64,000 nt of DNA, taken from the NCBI RefSeq assembly GCF_000987775.1, contig NZ_LAHO01000005.1, forward strand, positions 141,128 to 205,127. Direction: 5' to 3'. The stretch is from Arsukibacterium ikkense. GTDB taxonomy: Bacteria > Pseudomonadota > Gammaproteobacteria > Enterobacterales > Alteromonadaceae. Below the pieces are notes generated by a model, which saw only the letters and a list, made by a program, of their open reading frames with translations, had not been told where the DNA came from and did not search any database. Each line of letters begins with the position of its first letter. Position 1 is the first letter of the stretch. Shown piece by piece: positions 36,855-45,103 of this stretch. The translations under genes were made by a program, and so were the position numbers.

Positions 36855-38095
36855 GTTTATCGCTTACCGAACAGGCGGTGTTTGCTAATTTAGGCTGGTT
36901 TGACCGGCTTTGCCGCAAGTTTACTTTATCGTTTTTAGGCCAACTTAAAGAAGGTGACATTACCCTGATTGAAGGGGAAGAACGGTTGCAGCTAGGTGAG
37001 GCCGGTAGTGAATTAAAAGTTACCCTGACGGTGCTCGACCCTGCTTTTTATCAGAAGCTGGTATTGGCGGGTTCTGTGGGAGGCGGTGAGGCTTATATAC
37101 AGGGCTACTGGCGCTGCGATAACTTAACTGCGCTGGTCCGCATTTTTGGCCGCAATTTACCCTTACTGGATAAGATGGATTCAACCTGGGCAAGGCTGAG
37201 CCGGCCGTTACTAAAAGCGCTCAACTGGCGCAACAGTAATTCTAAAGATCAGGCCAGAAAAAATATTGCTGCCCACTACGACCTCGGCAATGAAATGTAC
37301 CAGCTTTTTCTTGATGACAGCATGATGTATTCCAGCGCAGTTTTCCCGAATGACGACACTGATCTGGCCGCGGCTCAGCAATATAAGCTAAAACAAATTT
37401 GCGATAAATTACAATTGAAAGCGGGCGATCACCTGATTGAAATTGGTACCGGCTGGGGCGGCATGGCGATTTATGCTGCGCAACACTACGGCTGTAAAGT
37501 GACGACAACCACGATTTCAGCAGAACAGTTAGCTTATGCTAAAGCAAAGGTTGAACAACTGGGTCTGCAAGACCAAATCACCCTGCTGTTTGAAGATTAT
37601 CGGGATCTGACAGGTCAGTACGATAAATTAGTGTCAATTGAAATGATTGAGGCGGTAGGAGATAACTATCTGGATGAATACTTTGCGAAGTGCGCCAGTC
37701 TGTTAAAGCCTGATGGTTTAATGGTGTTGCAAGCCATTACTATTGTTGATCAGCGTTATCAGCAGTATGTACGTGAAGTAGACTTTATTAAACGCTATGT
37801 TTTTCCTGGTGGTTGCTTACCGTCAATCAGCCGGATGGCTACTGCTGTAAGCCGCAAAACAGACCTGGTGATCCGCCATGTGCATGACATTGGTTTTGAT
37901 TATGCGAAAACTCTTAAGTTTTGGTGTGATAACTTTATGCACCAACGTGATGCCGTGCATCAACTTGGTTATGATGATAATTTTATCCGGCTATGGCACT
38001 TCTATTTATGCTATTGCGAAGGGGGCTTTATGGAGCGGGCGACCAGTGCTGTTCATATGGTGTTATCTAAGCCTGCGAACCGCAGTGTTTGTTAG
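36851..38095 (+). CDS. cfa: Cyclopropane-fatty-acyl-phospholipid synthase
   Basis: 414-aa SAM-dependent enzyme that adds a methylene bridge to unsaturated phospholipid acyl chains. The N-terminal lipid-binding part is followed by the catalytic domain: NIAAHYDLGNEMYQLFLDDS, SAM site EIGTGWGGMAIYAAQHYG, SIEMIEAVGDNYLDEYF and FIKRYVFPGGCLPS. The ATG at 36851 overlaps the DUF1365 stop; longer upstream frames lie within DUF1365 and are not supported. In the singlet-oxygen regulon CFA-type enzymes modify membrane lipids. Confidence 0.95.
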   Translation: MSLSLTEQAVFANLGWFDRLCRKFTLSFLGQLKEGDITLIEGEERLQLGEAGSELKVTLTVLDPAFYQKLVLAGSVGGGEAYIQGYWRCDNLTALVRIFGRNLPLLDKMDSTWARLSRPLLKALNWRNSNSKDQARKNIAAHYDLGNEMYQLFLDDSMMYSSAVFPNDDTDLAAAQQYKLKQICDKLQLKAGDHLIEIGTGWGGMAIYAAQHYGCKVTTTTISAEQLAYAKAKVEQLGLQDQITLLFEDYRDLTGQYDKLVSIEMIEAVGDNYLDEYFAKCASLLKPDGLMVLQAITIVDQRYQQYVREVDFIKRYVFPGGCLPSISRMATAVSRKTDLVIRHVHDIGFDYAKTLKFWCDNFMHQRDAVHQLGYDDNFIRLWHFYLCYCEGGFMERATSAVHMVLSKPANRSVC

Positions 38096-38116
38096 GTAAG
38101 TCGCGGCGCAGCGACA

Positions 38117-38145
38117 GGCTCGTTTGCAATTTTTTCAAACGAGCC
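38117..38145 (+). repeat. 10-bp inverted repeat after cfa
   Basis: GGCTCGTTTG (38117-38126) pairs perfectly with 38136-38145, with a T-rich loop. It is 22 bp past the cfa stop. No T-run follows, so it may end or protect the operon mRNA without being a canonical terminator. Confidence 0.5.
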
Positions 38146-38276
38146 GGTAAATAATTCGGTGTAAATTTATACTTATGTTAAACAAAATTATCTATTGAAA
38201 TATTAATTCATTAAAATCAATAGCATAAGTTTATCTGTCTATTGGTACATTGTTTGCAATGTTATGTATGTTGCAG

Positions 38277-38308
38277 CTACAGTTTTTATGATTGCGAAAT
38301 AACTGTAG
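38277..38308. repeat. Inverted repeat in the csbD upstream region
   Basis: CTACAGTT (38277-38284) and AACTGTAG (38301-38308) are perfect inverted arms 16 bp apart, 30 bp before csbD. A second small palindrome (ACATTG-TTTG-CAATGT) lies at 38247-38262. They are candidate operator half-sites or 5' UTR structure. No matching regulator is known to me. Confidence 0.4.
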
Positions 38309-38337
38309 TGAAACTATGTCTAACCTGATGGAGAAAG

Positions 38338-38532
38338 ATGATGAATAGTGATATTGCAGAAGGTAAATGGCGTCAACTTAAAGGCTCTGTTAAAGAAAAA
38401 TGGGGCAAACTAACTGACGATGACATTCAGCAAGTTGACGGTAGCTTTGAAAAGTTCTGCGGCAAAATGCAAGAACGATATGGCATGAGCCGGGAGCAAG
38501 CTGAGCAGGAATTTAATCGCTTTAAAGAGTGA
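38338..38532 (+). CDS. CsbD family stress protein
   Basis: 64-aa hydrophilic protein with the CsbD signature (EGKWRQLKGSVKEKWGKLTDDD and KMQERYGMSREQAEQE). CsbD members are general-stress proteins (E. coli YjbJ, B. subtilis CsbD) of unknown mechanism. ATG 38338 has GGAGAAAG immediately upstream. It stands alone between cfa and a strong terminator; two inverted repeats in its upstream region suggest regulation. Confidence 0.92.
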   Translation: MMNSDIAEGKWRQLKGSVKEKWGKLTDDDIQQVDGSFEKFCGKMQERYGMSREQAEQEFNRFKE

Positions 38533-38553
38533 ACATCGTTAATTCTACATAAC

Positions 38554-38576
38554 AAAAGGGCCATCTGGCCCTTTTT
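38554..38576. terminator. Bidirectional Rho-independent terminator
   Basis: AAAAGGGCC (38554-38562), 4-nt loop, GGCCCTTTT with a T-run to 38576. It serves csbD on the plus strand and, with its A-run on the left arm, the convergent membrane protein gene on the minus strand. Confidence 0.9.
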
Positions 38577-38602
38577 TGCTACTTGCTATTTACTTAGCGT
38601 TG

Positions 38603-39781
38603 TTAGTGTTTGAATGGTGGCAGTACTATTTCAGACTCAGACTCAGACTCAGACTCAGACTCAGACTTGAGTTTGGGCTCAGTTTGTACCGGCTCGATTA
38701 GTGTGGCGTCCGATTCATGAGGCGGCATACCATTGGCTATATTAAGGTTAACCTTAAAACGCGTGAGGCCAATTAACCTGCCTGATTCGGTCACTACCTG
38801 AACCTGCCAATTACCTGCGGGATAGGGTGGGAAAACCTGTTTATGGCTCCAGGCCCTATAGCCTGCTTCCCGGCCTCCACGGATATCTAATACTATTCGG
38901 TCAACTTCCCGGCCGTTCAGGAGCCAGACATGGTGGATTTTCTCCCGTAAACCGCGAGGTGCCCGTACCGCGGTCCAGGCGTAGAGACCTTGCTGCAGAT
39001 CAGCCACTGAAAGCTCGTTGATCTCAGGTCCTGCTTCACGCTGGGCGGTATCAACCTGATGTGAAATAGTTACAGCAGTCAGCCGCATACCTGCGGGGGG
39101 TACCCAACTGCGTAGCTGCCATAACACCAGCGCCATCAGGCACAACATACTTAGCAACATGGGTAAGCGCCACCAGCGTCCCGGCGGTAGGATCCGGTCT
39201 AAACTTGGCAAGCTGAAGATTAAAGCGGCACTTATTGCCGCGATCAGACTTTGCTGGGTGGTTAATTGTAGTAACAGCGGTAGCACCACCAGCATGACGA
39301 CAAACAACGCCAGGGTATGAAAAGCCACGAACAATGCATAGCGGGTGGCCAGATGTTTATAATAGAGTGGGTCGATAATTGACACCAGCGCGCACAGGAT
39401 CAGCAAACTGGTAAACAGCGCCTGGCCATGACCCCAACTTGTTACTGCCAGAAAAAAAGGCAAGGCAAAAAACAGGCTTTCCTGATGCACCAGCTGAGTT
39501 AGAAACCGCACAACAATGGGCGAGAGGTTCCAGCCAAATCGTCGTTCCAAACTGGCTCTTAGCCAGTTATCGGCAATCAACAGTACCCAAATCACCAACA
39601 TAAATGCGGCTATAAACTGGGCGATAGATTCTTTGCGGTCAATAAGCACATAACTGGCAATGCCAGAAAGAAACGCCAATATGGCCATCAGGCCAGCATG
39701 ACGTTGAAACAATTCAAGCAACCAACTAATGGCGGGTTTCAACGTATGTATTCTGGCCGCACCGGGAAATTTAGCTGCCAA
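38603..39781 (-). CDS. DUF5924/DUF2914-type membrane protein with Ser-Glu repeat tail
   Basis: 392-aa protein with about seven membrane helices in residues 25-235 (e.g. LMAILAFLSGIASYVLI, FIAAFMLVIWVLLIAD, LPMLLSMLCLMALVLW). An extracytoplasmic DUF2914-like domain follows (about 280-345, with VDRIVLDIRGGREAGYRAWS). The C terminus carries an (SE)n tail encoded by a perfect 6-bp tandem repeat. The start appears to be TTG at 39781, overlapping the cvfB end by 11 bp with a weak ribosome site; an ATG at about codon 34 is an alternative. Function unknown. It is probably cotranscribed with cvfB. Confidence 0.78.
   Translation of the reverse strand: MAAKFPGAARIHTLKPAISWLLELFQRHAGLMAILAFLSGIASYVLIDRKESIAQFIAAFMLVIWVLLIADNWLRASLERRFGWNLSPIVVRFLTQLVHQESLFFALPFFLAVTSWGHGQALFTSLLILCALVSIIDPLYYKHLATRYALFVAFHTLALFVVMLVVLPLLLQLTTQQSLIAAISAALIFSLPSLDRILPPGRWWRLPMLLSMLCLMALVLWQLRSWVPPAGMRLTAVTISHQVDTAQREAGPEINELSVADLQQGLYAWTAVRAPRGLREKIHHVWLLNGREVDRIVLDIRGGREAGYRAWSHKQVFPPYPAGNWQVQVVTESGRLIGLTRFKVNLNIANGMPPHESDATLIEPVQTEPKLKSESESESESESEIVLPPFKH
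38631..38666. repeat. Perfect hexanucleotide tandem repeat (TCAGAC x6)
   Basis: Six uninterrupted copies of TCAGAC occupy 38631-38666, inside the 3' end of the membrane protein gene. Read on the minus strand they encode Ser-Glu pairs. Because the unit is 6 bp, copy-number changes would alter tail length without shifting the frame. Confidence 0.95.
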
Positions 39782-40619
39782 CTAACATGATACCTGCGTC
39801 TAAGATTACGATTTTTTTATCTTTATACAGGCTGCCAATAGCTTGCTTGTAGGCTTTCTTACTGACACCAAAAGCGGCATAAATGAGTTCTGGAGAACTT
39901 TTGTCTGTTAACGCCAGTTTACCGCCATTCTGCTGCAACTTAGTAAGAATTTGCTCGGTCAGTTCCTGCGCCTGCTTATAAGTGGTAGCCGTTAATCTTA
40001 AATCAATTTTGCCATCGTCCCGCACTTTAACAATATAAGCATGGCTTTGGTCACCACGGCGTAAAGGTTTAAATACTTCATTTTTATACAATACGCCCCA
40101 GTGTAGCTGGTTAACCACTACCTTATAACCGATGTCGGTTTGTTCACTGATAATAATTTCAACTTTATCGCCGATATTGTAGCGGGGCTCAGTTTTATGC
40201 AGATGACGGTCTAGTTTGGTTGAAGCAACAATGCGGTTGCTAAGATCAACATAACAGTACACTAAATACTTCTGGCCTTCTTTCAGGGGGATTTGCTGTT
40301 CACTAAATGGCACCAGCAAATCTTTCTTCAAGCCCCAGTTTAAGAAAGCACCCACCTTGGTTACGGCAACAACGGGTAACATGGCAACTTGTCCTACCAT
40401 AATTGCCGGTTTTTCTGTGGTTGCAATTAACTGGTCTTCAGAGTCCAGATAAAGAAATACAGTTAGCTCTGTACCAACTTCCAAACCAGCTGGTGCCACA
40501 TTATTAGGTAGTAAAATTTCTCCCCAACTTAAGCCGTCAAGATAAAAGCCAAATTTAACCTGCTTTTTCACGGTTAAGGTATTCAGGGTGCCCAGTGCAA
40601 TCATTGTTAATCCAGTCAT
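39771..40619 (-). CDS. cvfB: CvfB-like S1 RNA-binding protein
   Basis: 282-aa cytoplasmic protein with tandem S1-like OB domains: about 5-65 (GFYLDGLSWGEILLP), 70-130 (FLNWGLKKDLLVPFSEQQ) and 145-210 (YKVVVNQLHWGVLYKNEVF). It ends with a winged-helix domain (ELIYAAFGVSKKAYKQAIGSLY). This is the CvfB/YitL architecture; CvfB binds RNA and affects virulence-gene expression in staphylococci. The role here is unknown. The start could instead be the ATG at 40604. It overlaps the downstream membrane protein gene. Confidence 0.88.
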   Translation of the reverse strand: MTGLTMIALGTLNTLTVKKQVKFGFYLDGLSWGEILLPNNVAPAGLEVGTELTVFLYLDSEDQLIATTEKPAIMVGQVAMLPVVAVTKVGAFLNWGLKKDLLVPFSEQQIPLKEGQKYLVYCYVDLSNRIVASTKLDRHLHKTEPRYNIGDKVEIIISEQTDIGYKVVVNQLHWGVLYKNEVFKPLRRGDQSHAYIVKVRDDGKIDLRLTATTYKQAQELTEQILTKLQQNGGKLALTDKSSPELIYAAFGVSKKAYKQAIGSLYKDKKIVILDAGIMLVGS

Positions 40620-40701
40620 ATTTTACTAATAACGTATTGTAACTGCTTTTACCTGACGCTGCAGGGCTTATTTATCGCAGCCTTAACGCCGAACACTGCT
40701 A

Positions 40702-40923
40702 TCATTTCGCAAAGTGATTGTTATATATTGAGGTTGATTGTCTGGCTTGTTGTTGGTGTTGCAGACGCTGCCATATTTTTTCATGAAAAAAATAAGCTAC
40801 GGTATTGGCAGCCGGTTCGATAACCGCAATCAGGCCACCCAGAACTAAATCGCCGGTAATCGCGTAAGTAACACCAAAAGCAATACTAAAGTGCATAATG
40901 GCGAAAGTTGTTGTTTTTAACAT
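40702..40923 (-). CDS. DUF2061 family small membrane protein
   Basis: 73-aa protein with two hydrophobic helices (FAIMHFSIAFGVTYAITG; LVLGGLIAVIEPAANTVAYFFHEKIW). The PAANTVAYFFHEKIW pattern is the DUF2061 signature. Function unknown. ATG 40923 is supported by AGGAGC 8 nt upstream; a longer frame upstream lacks support. Confidence 0.85.
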   Translation of the reverse strand: MLKTTTFAIMHFSIAFGVTYAITGDLVLGGLIAVIEPAANTVAYFFHEKIWQRLQHQQQARQSTSIYNNHFAK

Positions 40924-41072
40924 GAGTTTTGCTCCTATTCGATTAGTGTAAATGTTAGCCTTTTTCACAACCTGATAAAGTGAATTAAAGCGCACAGGCT
41001 AATCGAAAATATGAATGCTGGCGTCGGGTAGTACGCTGCAAAAAACGGATGATAACAAACATAGGAAAACAG

Positions 41073-41363
41073 ATGGATTGTCGGCAGTGGTTAGATATTA
41101 AACAGTACGAATTTTTGATGAACTGGTTTATGCGACAGCAGCGGCAACTGGGCTTAGCCGATCTCGACGAGCCATATTCTTATGATGGTTACAGCCAGTA
41201 TGACCAGATTTTTCAGCAGTTGATCAAAGCCGCTGAGATTGCATTTATAGAACGGTTCGGTGAGCCAGTACCGCCAATCGTTTACACCAATTTGTTTCAT
41301 CTGGCTGAACTGGAACTGGCGGGGAAAAGAGCAAAACTGAAAGCACCTAAAACCTTACAATAA
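41073..41363 (+). CDS. Small hypothetical cytoplasmic protein
   Basis: 96-aa soluble protein rich in aromatic and Gln residues (MDCRQWLDIKQYEFLMNWF; PYSYDGYSQYDQIFQQLIKA). I do not recognise the family. ATG 41073 is preferred over ATG 41049 because AGGA lies 6 nt before it. It converges on yejM with 10 bp between stops. Confidence 0.65.
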   Translation: MDCRQWLDIKQYEFLMNWFMRQQRQLGLADLDEPYSYDGYSQYDQIFQQLIKAAEIAFIERFGEPVPPIVYTNLFHLAELELAGKRAKLKAPKTLQ

Positions 41364-41373
41364 AACGCGAGGG

Positions 41374-42888
41374 TTAGTCTGCCGGCTCCAGCCGTTTTAA
41401 TGCATCTGTTAGCATGGGCGTGTCCAGCTTTTCGTTTAGCGGCAGCAAGGTACCGGCTGACCAAACTCCAAAGCTGCCATCCTGGCGCAATACCACCATC
41501 TTATCTTTTCGGATACTGACAATATCCTGCAAACTGATACTGAGTTTGGGCAGCGCGGTGCTTTGTAGCAGGTTATCGCCAAGCCAACTGCTTTGGCTAT
41601 TGCACCCTGCCGAACTGAGTAACGTAGGCAGTAAGTCCAGGTGCTGCGAGCTGTGCTGCCTTAACTGACTGTTTAATACAGGCCAGCGGATCATTGTCGC
41701 CACTGGTGCCAGCACAAATTTAGGTTGCTGACTGGTCAGTGGTAACAACACGATATGTTTATAGTGCTGATAGGCTGGCCAGTTACTGGCCGGCTTGTCA
41801 TCAAATATAATATTGAGTGTGGCAGCCGCGTGAACAGTATCCAGCCAGGGGAGTATGCTGGTAATATCCGTAGACTGACTGCTGATACTCAGAGTGTTGG
41901 CCGGTAATTGTTGCAGATATGCCGGTGGCTCACTTAGCTGCTGATGGCTGTTATGATGCAGCAAAAACTGTCCGTACAACAAATTAAGCAATGCTTCATT
42001 TCGGTTATTAGGTGCAAAATGTTGCTCATGCCAGCGCAGCCCTTGTTGCCGCATAAAAAGTGTCGTTTCGCTCGTCAACTGACTGGCAATTAATACTAAC
42101 ACCGCATCCGTGCTGGTGGCTGAGCATTGAAATTGGCCCAGGCTAAGTTCGGAGTTAGTAATGCTTAGCCGGTCTGCCTGACGCTGGGCACGCTGGGCTA
42201 AGTCAACCAACTGGTATCTGGCGAGAAAGCTTTTGGCAGTAGCAGGGTACGAAAAAGGTAAAACATTATCCAGTTTAGTGACATCCCATTTCAGTCGGGC
42301 ATCAGCATAAACATGGATAAGGTGACTTAGCATAAAGCTGCCAATAAACAGTACCAGCAGCGGCCGGCTAAGCCCGCTTTGCTTCAGTCTGGCGGTTTTC
42401 TTCCAGCAGAAATTGCTGATAGTAAGCTCAATGGTTACCAGTATGGCGGCAACACAACCGGTGATAATAATAAAATTACGCAGGTTGGTGACAACTTGCT
42501 GACGTAAAAGTTCAATAGTCTGGTCATAAGACGTGCTGCCAATATGATAGCCGAGGCTGGCATAAACATAGGCATCGAAAATCAATACTACCATTGCCAG
42601 AGTTGCCAGTAATGCGGCTAACCCCCGCACATGCTTCTGCGACGGAAAAAGCAGAGACAGTGGGAATACGGTAATAATAAAGAACATAAAACATAAAAAT
42701 GCAGTATGGCCCAACCAGTAGCAAAGTAAATACAGCCAGCCCAGTACAGTTTCTGGCGATGGCTCTGACAGCCAGTAAACGCTGGTGACGGCCAGTGCCA
42801 GTAAAATATTGAAAAAAGTAAACCAATGACCCCAGCTGAGCAGCCGGTTGACTTTTTTTACCAGTGATAAATTTTGTTCGATTACCAT
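41374..42888 (-). CDS. yejM: YejM/LapC (PbgA)-like inner-membrane protein, shortened
   Basis: 504-aa protein with five N-terminal helices in a DUF3413 domain (LLSWGHWFTFFNILLALAV, LGWLYLLCYWLGHTAFL, LAALLATLAMVVLIFDAYVY and two more). A periplasmic part from about residue 230 follows. E. coli YejM (586 aa) senses LPS and restrains LpxC turnover. Synteny with yejL and yejK supports orthology. Compared from memory, the periplasmic domain is about 80 residues shorter and lacks the clear sulfatase-like VDGL segment, keeping only a late RWPV..QHLDLLPTLL motif, so the sensing part is reduced. Confidence 0.82.
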   Translation of the reverse strand: MVIEQNLSLVKKVNRLLSWGHWFTFFNILLALAVTSVYWLSEPSPETVLGWLYLLCYWLGHTAFLCFMFFIITVFPLSLLFPSQKHVRGLAALLATLAMVVLIFDAYVYASLGYHIGSTSYDQTIELLRQQVVTNLRNFIIITGCVAAILVTIELTISNFCWKKTARLKQSGLSRPLLVLFIGSFMLSHLIHVYADARLKWDVTKLDNVLPFSYPATAKSFLARYQLVDLAQRAQRQADRLSITNSELSLGQFQCSATSTDAVLVLIASQLTSETTLFMRQQGLRWHEQHFAPNNRNEALLNLLYGQFLLHHNSHQQLSEPPAYLQQLPANTLSISSQSTDITSILPWLDTVHAAATLNIIFDDKPASNWPAYQHYKHIVLLPLTSQQPKFVLAPVATMIRWPVLNSQLRQHSSQHLDLLPTLLSSAGCNSQSSWLGDNLLQSTALPKLSISLQDIVSIRKDKMVVLRQDGSFGVWSAGTLLPLNEKLDTPMLTDALKRLEPAD

Positions 42889-42894
42889 ACCGGT

Positions 42895-43119
42895 TTAGTT
42901 GCTGCTACTGGTTATGGCGTCGGTGAGTGCCTGACTGAAATGGCTTGCCACCGCGGCGCGTTGTGCTGCTGGTACGCTGGTGTTTATCACATGGCTTACT
43001 GCGTTACCTAAGCACATCAGGCTCAGTTCCGTGGTAGCATTATTGGCGTGCAGGGTGTCCAGTAGCTGATTTACCAGATTTTCAATTTGCGCAGTGGAAT
43101 ACTTTGATACAATAGGCAT
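42895..43119 (-). CDS. yejL: YejL family protein (DUF1414)
   Basis: 74-aa helical protein (E. coli YejL 75 aa) starting MPIVSKYSTAQIENLVNQLL, with LSLMCLGNAVSHVINTSVP. Function unknown. It lies 6 bp upstream of yejM in the same direction and is divergent from yejK, the conserved yejK/yejLM arrangement. Confidence 0.92.
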   Translation of the reverse strand: MPIVSKYSTAQIENLVNQLLDTLHANNATTELSLMCLGNAVSHVINTSVPAAQRAAVASHFSQALTDAITSSSN

Positions 43120-43189
43120 GCGATACTCAGATCCAGATGATATTAAAACTAAAGAATAGTATCAGATTTCAGTTAAAACAGGAAAAATT

Positions 43190-44233
43190 ATGTCCGTCGA
43201 TGTGCTCCATTTCGCAATAAATTACATTGAACTGTCAGACAGCGGTGAGCACAGGGCGCATTACCGTGAGCAATTAATTGGCACGACAGGGTCGGTTGCA
43301 ACCTTACTGGAGCAGTTGCATCTTGCTTATAACGGCAAACCCGCTAAGGGTTATGCCAGTTTTTCGGAAGACAAAGATCCTGCAGTAGCGCAAGCTTTAG
43401 CCAGTTGGCAGGCAGGAGACACCGACTACCTTGGTTTTGCCAAAGCCACAACTGATGCGCTGGTGACCCAGTTGAGTACTCACCAACTGCCGGAAACAGG
43501 CTATTTACTGCTGGGGCACTATCGTTATTTAGCCAGTGAATTTCTGCTGGTGGGGTTGCTCGGTAGTAAAGACCATTTTGCTTTAACTGAGCAGCTGGAT
43601 TTATCCACTTCCCGCCACCTGGATATTGCCCGGATGCAATTAGCCGCCAGGCTTGATCTGACCGAATATCAGGTTAATGCGCACGCGGGCAATTACATAA
43701 GTTTTATTCGCGGCCGAGCCGGGCGCAAAGTTGCTGATTTTTTTCTTGATTTTCTGGGTTGCACTGAGGGTGCCGATGCCAGGCAGAACAGTAAAAAGGT
43801 ACTTGCTTCGGTGGAAGAATATTTCACCGCTGCTGAGTTTGAGCAGCCTGAAAAGACCTCTGCCCGCCGCCAGATCTTTGATTATTGTGAAGAGCGGGCC
43901 AAGGCCGGACAAGATGTGGTGTTAGCAGAACTGTCGGCGGTGGTTGATCCGGAGCAGGAAAATGGCTTTTTGCATTATTGCGCTGAGCAGCAGCTTGAAG
44001 TGGCAGAGCAATTTCCGGTTGAGGTAAAAGAGCTGAAAAAGATGGTTAAGTTTAATGGTGCAGGTGGCGGCCTGTCGCTGAGCTTTGATGAAAAGTTACT
44101 GGGCGAGCGGGTGCAATATGATGTCGGCACAGATACCCTGATTATTAAAGGAACCCCACCTAATTTGCGCGATCAGTTGCAACGTTTTACTCAGGGGTAT
44201 TCGGCTTTTCAGCGTCAGGCTGATGACGAGTAA
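43190..44233 (+). CDS. yejK: Nucleoid-associated protein YejK (NdpA)
   Basis: 347-aa DNA-associated protein (E. coli 335 aa) of the 37-kDa nucleoid-associated family. Recognised from LLEQLHLAYNGKPAKGYASF, YISFIRGRAGRKVADFFLDF, GCTEGADARQNSKKVL and the C-terminal VKFNGAGGGLSLSFD. Ribosome site CAGGAAAAATT. Divergent from yejLM. Its last 47 bp overlap the convergent DUF2897 gene. Confidence 0.94.
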   Translation: MSVDVLHFAINYIELSDSGEHRAHYREQLIGTTGSVATLLEQLHLAYNGKPAKGYASFSEDKDPAVAQALASWQAGDTDYLGFAKATTDALVTQLSTHQLPETGYLLLGHYRYLASEFLLVGLLGSKDHFALTEQLDLSTSRHLDIARMQLAARLDLTEYQVNAHAGNYISFIRGRAGRKVADFFLDFLGCTEGADARQNSKKVLASVEEYFTAAEFEQPEKTSARRQIFDYCEERAKAGQDVVLAELSAVVDPEQENGFLHYCAEQQLEVAEQFPVEVKELKKMVKFNGAGGGLSLSFDEKLLGERVQYDVGTDTLIIKGTPPNLRDQLQRFTQGYSAFQRQADDE

Positions 44234-44384
44234 TATTGTTGGCAGTGACTGCAGGCTCAGACTTGGTGATTTTGCTGTTTTTCACTGTGCGCATGCTGAT
44301 TTTAGCCGCGTGCTTCAGCAGCAAAACATTGCCAATAACCAGGCCAAAGGCCAGCAACAATGCCCAAAACAGTGGCCAGTTCAT
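44187..44384 (-). CDS. DUF2897 small membrane protein
   Basis: 65-aa protein with one N-terminal membrane helix (LFWALLLAFGLVIGNVLLL) followed by KHAAKISM and a polar tail, the DUF2897 pattern. Function unknown. Its ATG overlaps the stop of the M15 peptidase gene (ATGA), so it ends the yffB-dapE-M15-DUF2897 operon. Its 3' end overlaps yejK on the other strand. Confidence 0.78.
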   Translation of the reverse strand: MNWPLFWALLLAFGLVIGNVLLLKHAAKISMRTVKNSKITKSEPAVTANNITRHQPDAEKPNTPE

Positions 44385-45103
44385 TGCGGTTCCTCAGCAT
44401 TAGCTTGCACTGACAAAGGCTGCTGACAAATGTTGATAATGTAATCCCGATATAACTGCGGTAAATTCGCCAGTACAGCGTCTTGTTCCGCTATCGGATT
44501 TTGCAGCAGGCACTGACGCAGGATAGACAGAGTAAAAGCTTGCTGGTAGGTTGTGGCAACGGGGGCGTAGCTAAGGTGCCATGGCTCGGCCGCGACCCCG
44601 CCACGGTAGTGCTGATAGGGTCGGAAAAAGCCAAAGCGGCTGGCCTCCGTACCCAGCCAGTGATTAAGTCTGGCAAAGGGCCCGTCTGCCTGGTACTCGC
44701 CTGGTATTAGCTGCGGCTGATAATCATCTGCCACTGTGGCACCATCATAGACATCTACTTCAGTGCCCCAGTGGTGCCGGCTGGCACCTGGCAGGGCCGA
44801 GTACAGCATAATTGCCTGTAATTTAGCCAGGCCAGTTAAGTTGGTTACCGCCACCTGTTGCTGCGTCAGATCATACACTGGCCGTAAACCAGAGCATTTT
44901 GCTTGCCAGATAGCAGCCTGACGCTGAAAGCCACGAAAAGCAGAAGCAATTTTAATGTCGATACCCTCAGCCGCCGCTGCCTTAAGCAGGGCATGCCAGG
45001 CTGTTTGCATCTGGTGATGAATCGCCATACCGTCTGCCAGGGTAACCAGGTGCATGTCGCTGCAGCCTGTGAGTATGTCAGCATCGGGTATTGCGATTTT
45101 CAT
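44381..45103 (-). CDS. M15 family D-alanyl-D-alanine carboxypeptidase-like protein
   Basis: 240-aa VanY/M15-type zinc peptidase. Motifs are [28 protein letters not shown] (His and Asp metal ligands) and EPWHLSYAP (third His with neighbouring catalytic Glu). The fold trims D-Ala from peptidoglycan stem peptides or L-Ala-D-Glu links. No signal peptide is visible, which is odd for a cell-wall enzyme; it may act on cytoplasmic recycling intermediates. The start overlaps the dapE stop by 4 bp. Confidence 0.85.
   Translation of the reverse strand: MKIAIPDADILTGCSDMHLVTLADGMAIHHQMQTAWHALLKAAAAEGIDIKIASAFRGFQRQAAIWQAKCSGLRPVYDLTQQQVAVTNLTGLAKLQAIMLYSALPGASRHHWGTEVDVYDGATVADDYQPQLIPGEYQADGPFARLNHWLGTEASRFGFFRPYQHYRGGVAAEPWHLSYAPVATTYQQAFTLSILRQCLLQNPIAEQDAVLANLPQLYRDYIINICQQPLSVQANAEEPQ

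Noticed and set aside
38631..38666. Tandem repeat as a possible CRISPR
   Set aside because: Units are 6 bp, without spacers, and encode Ser-Glu in frame.
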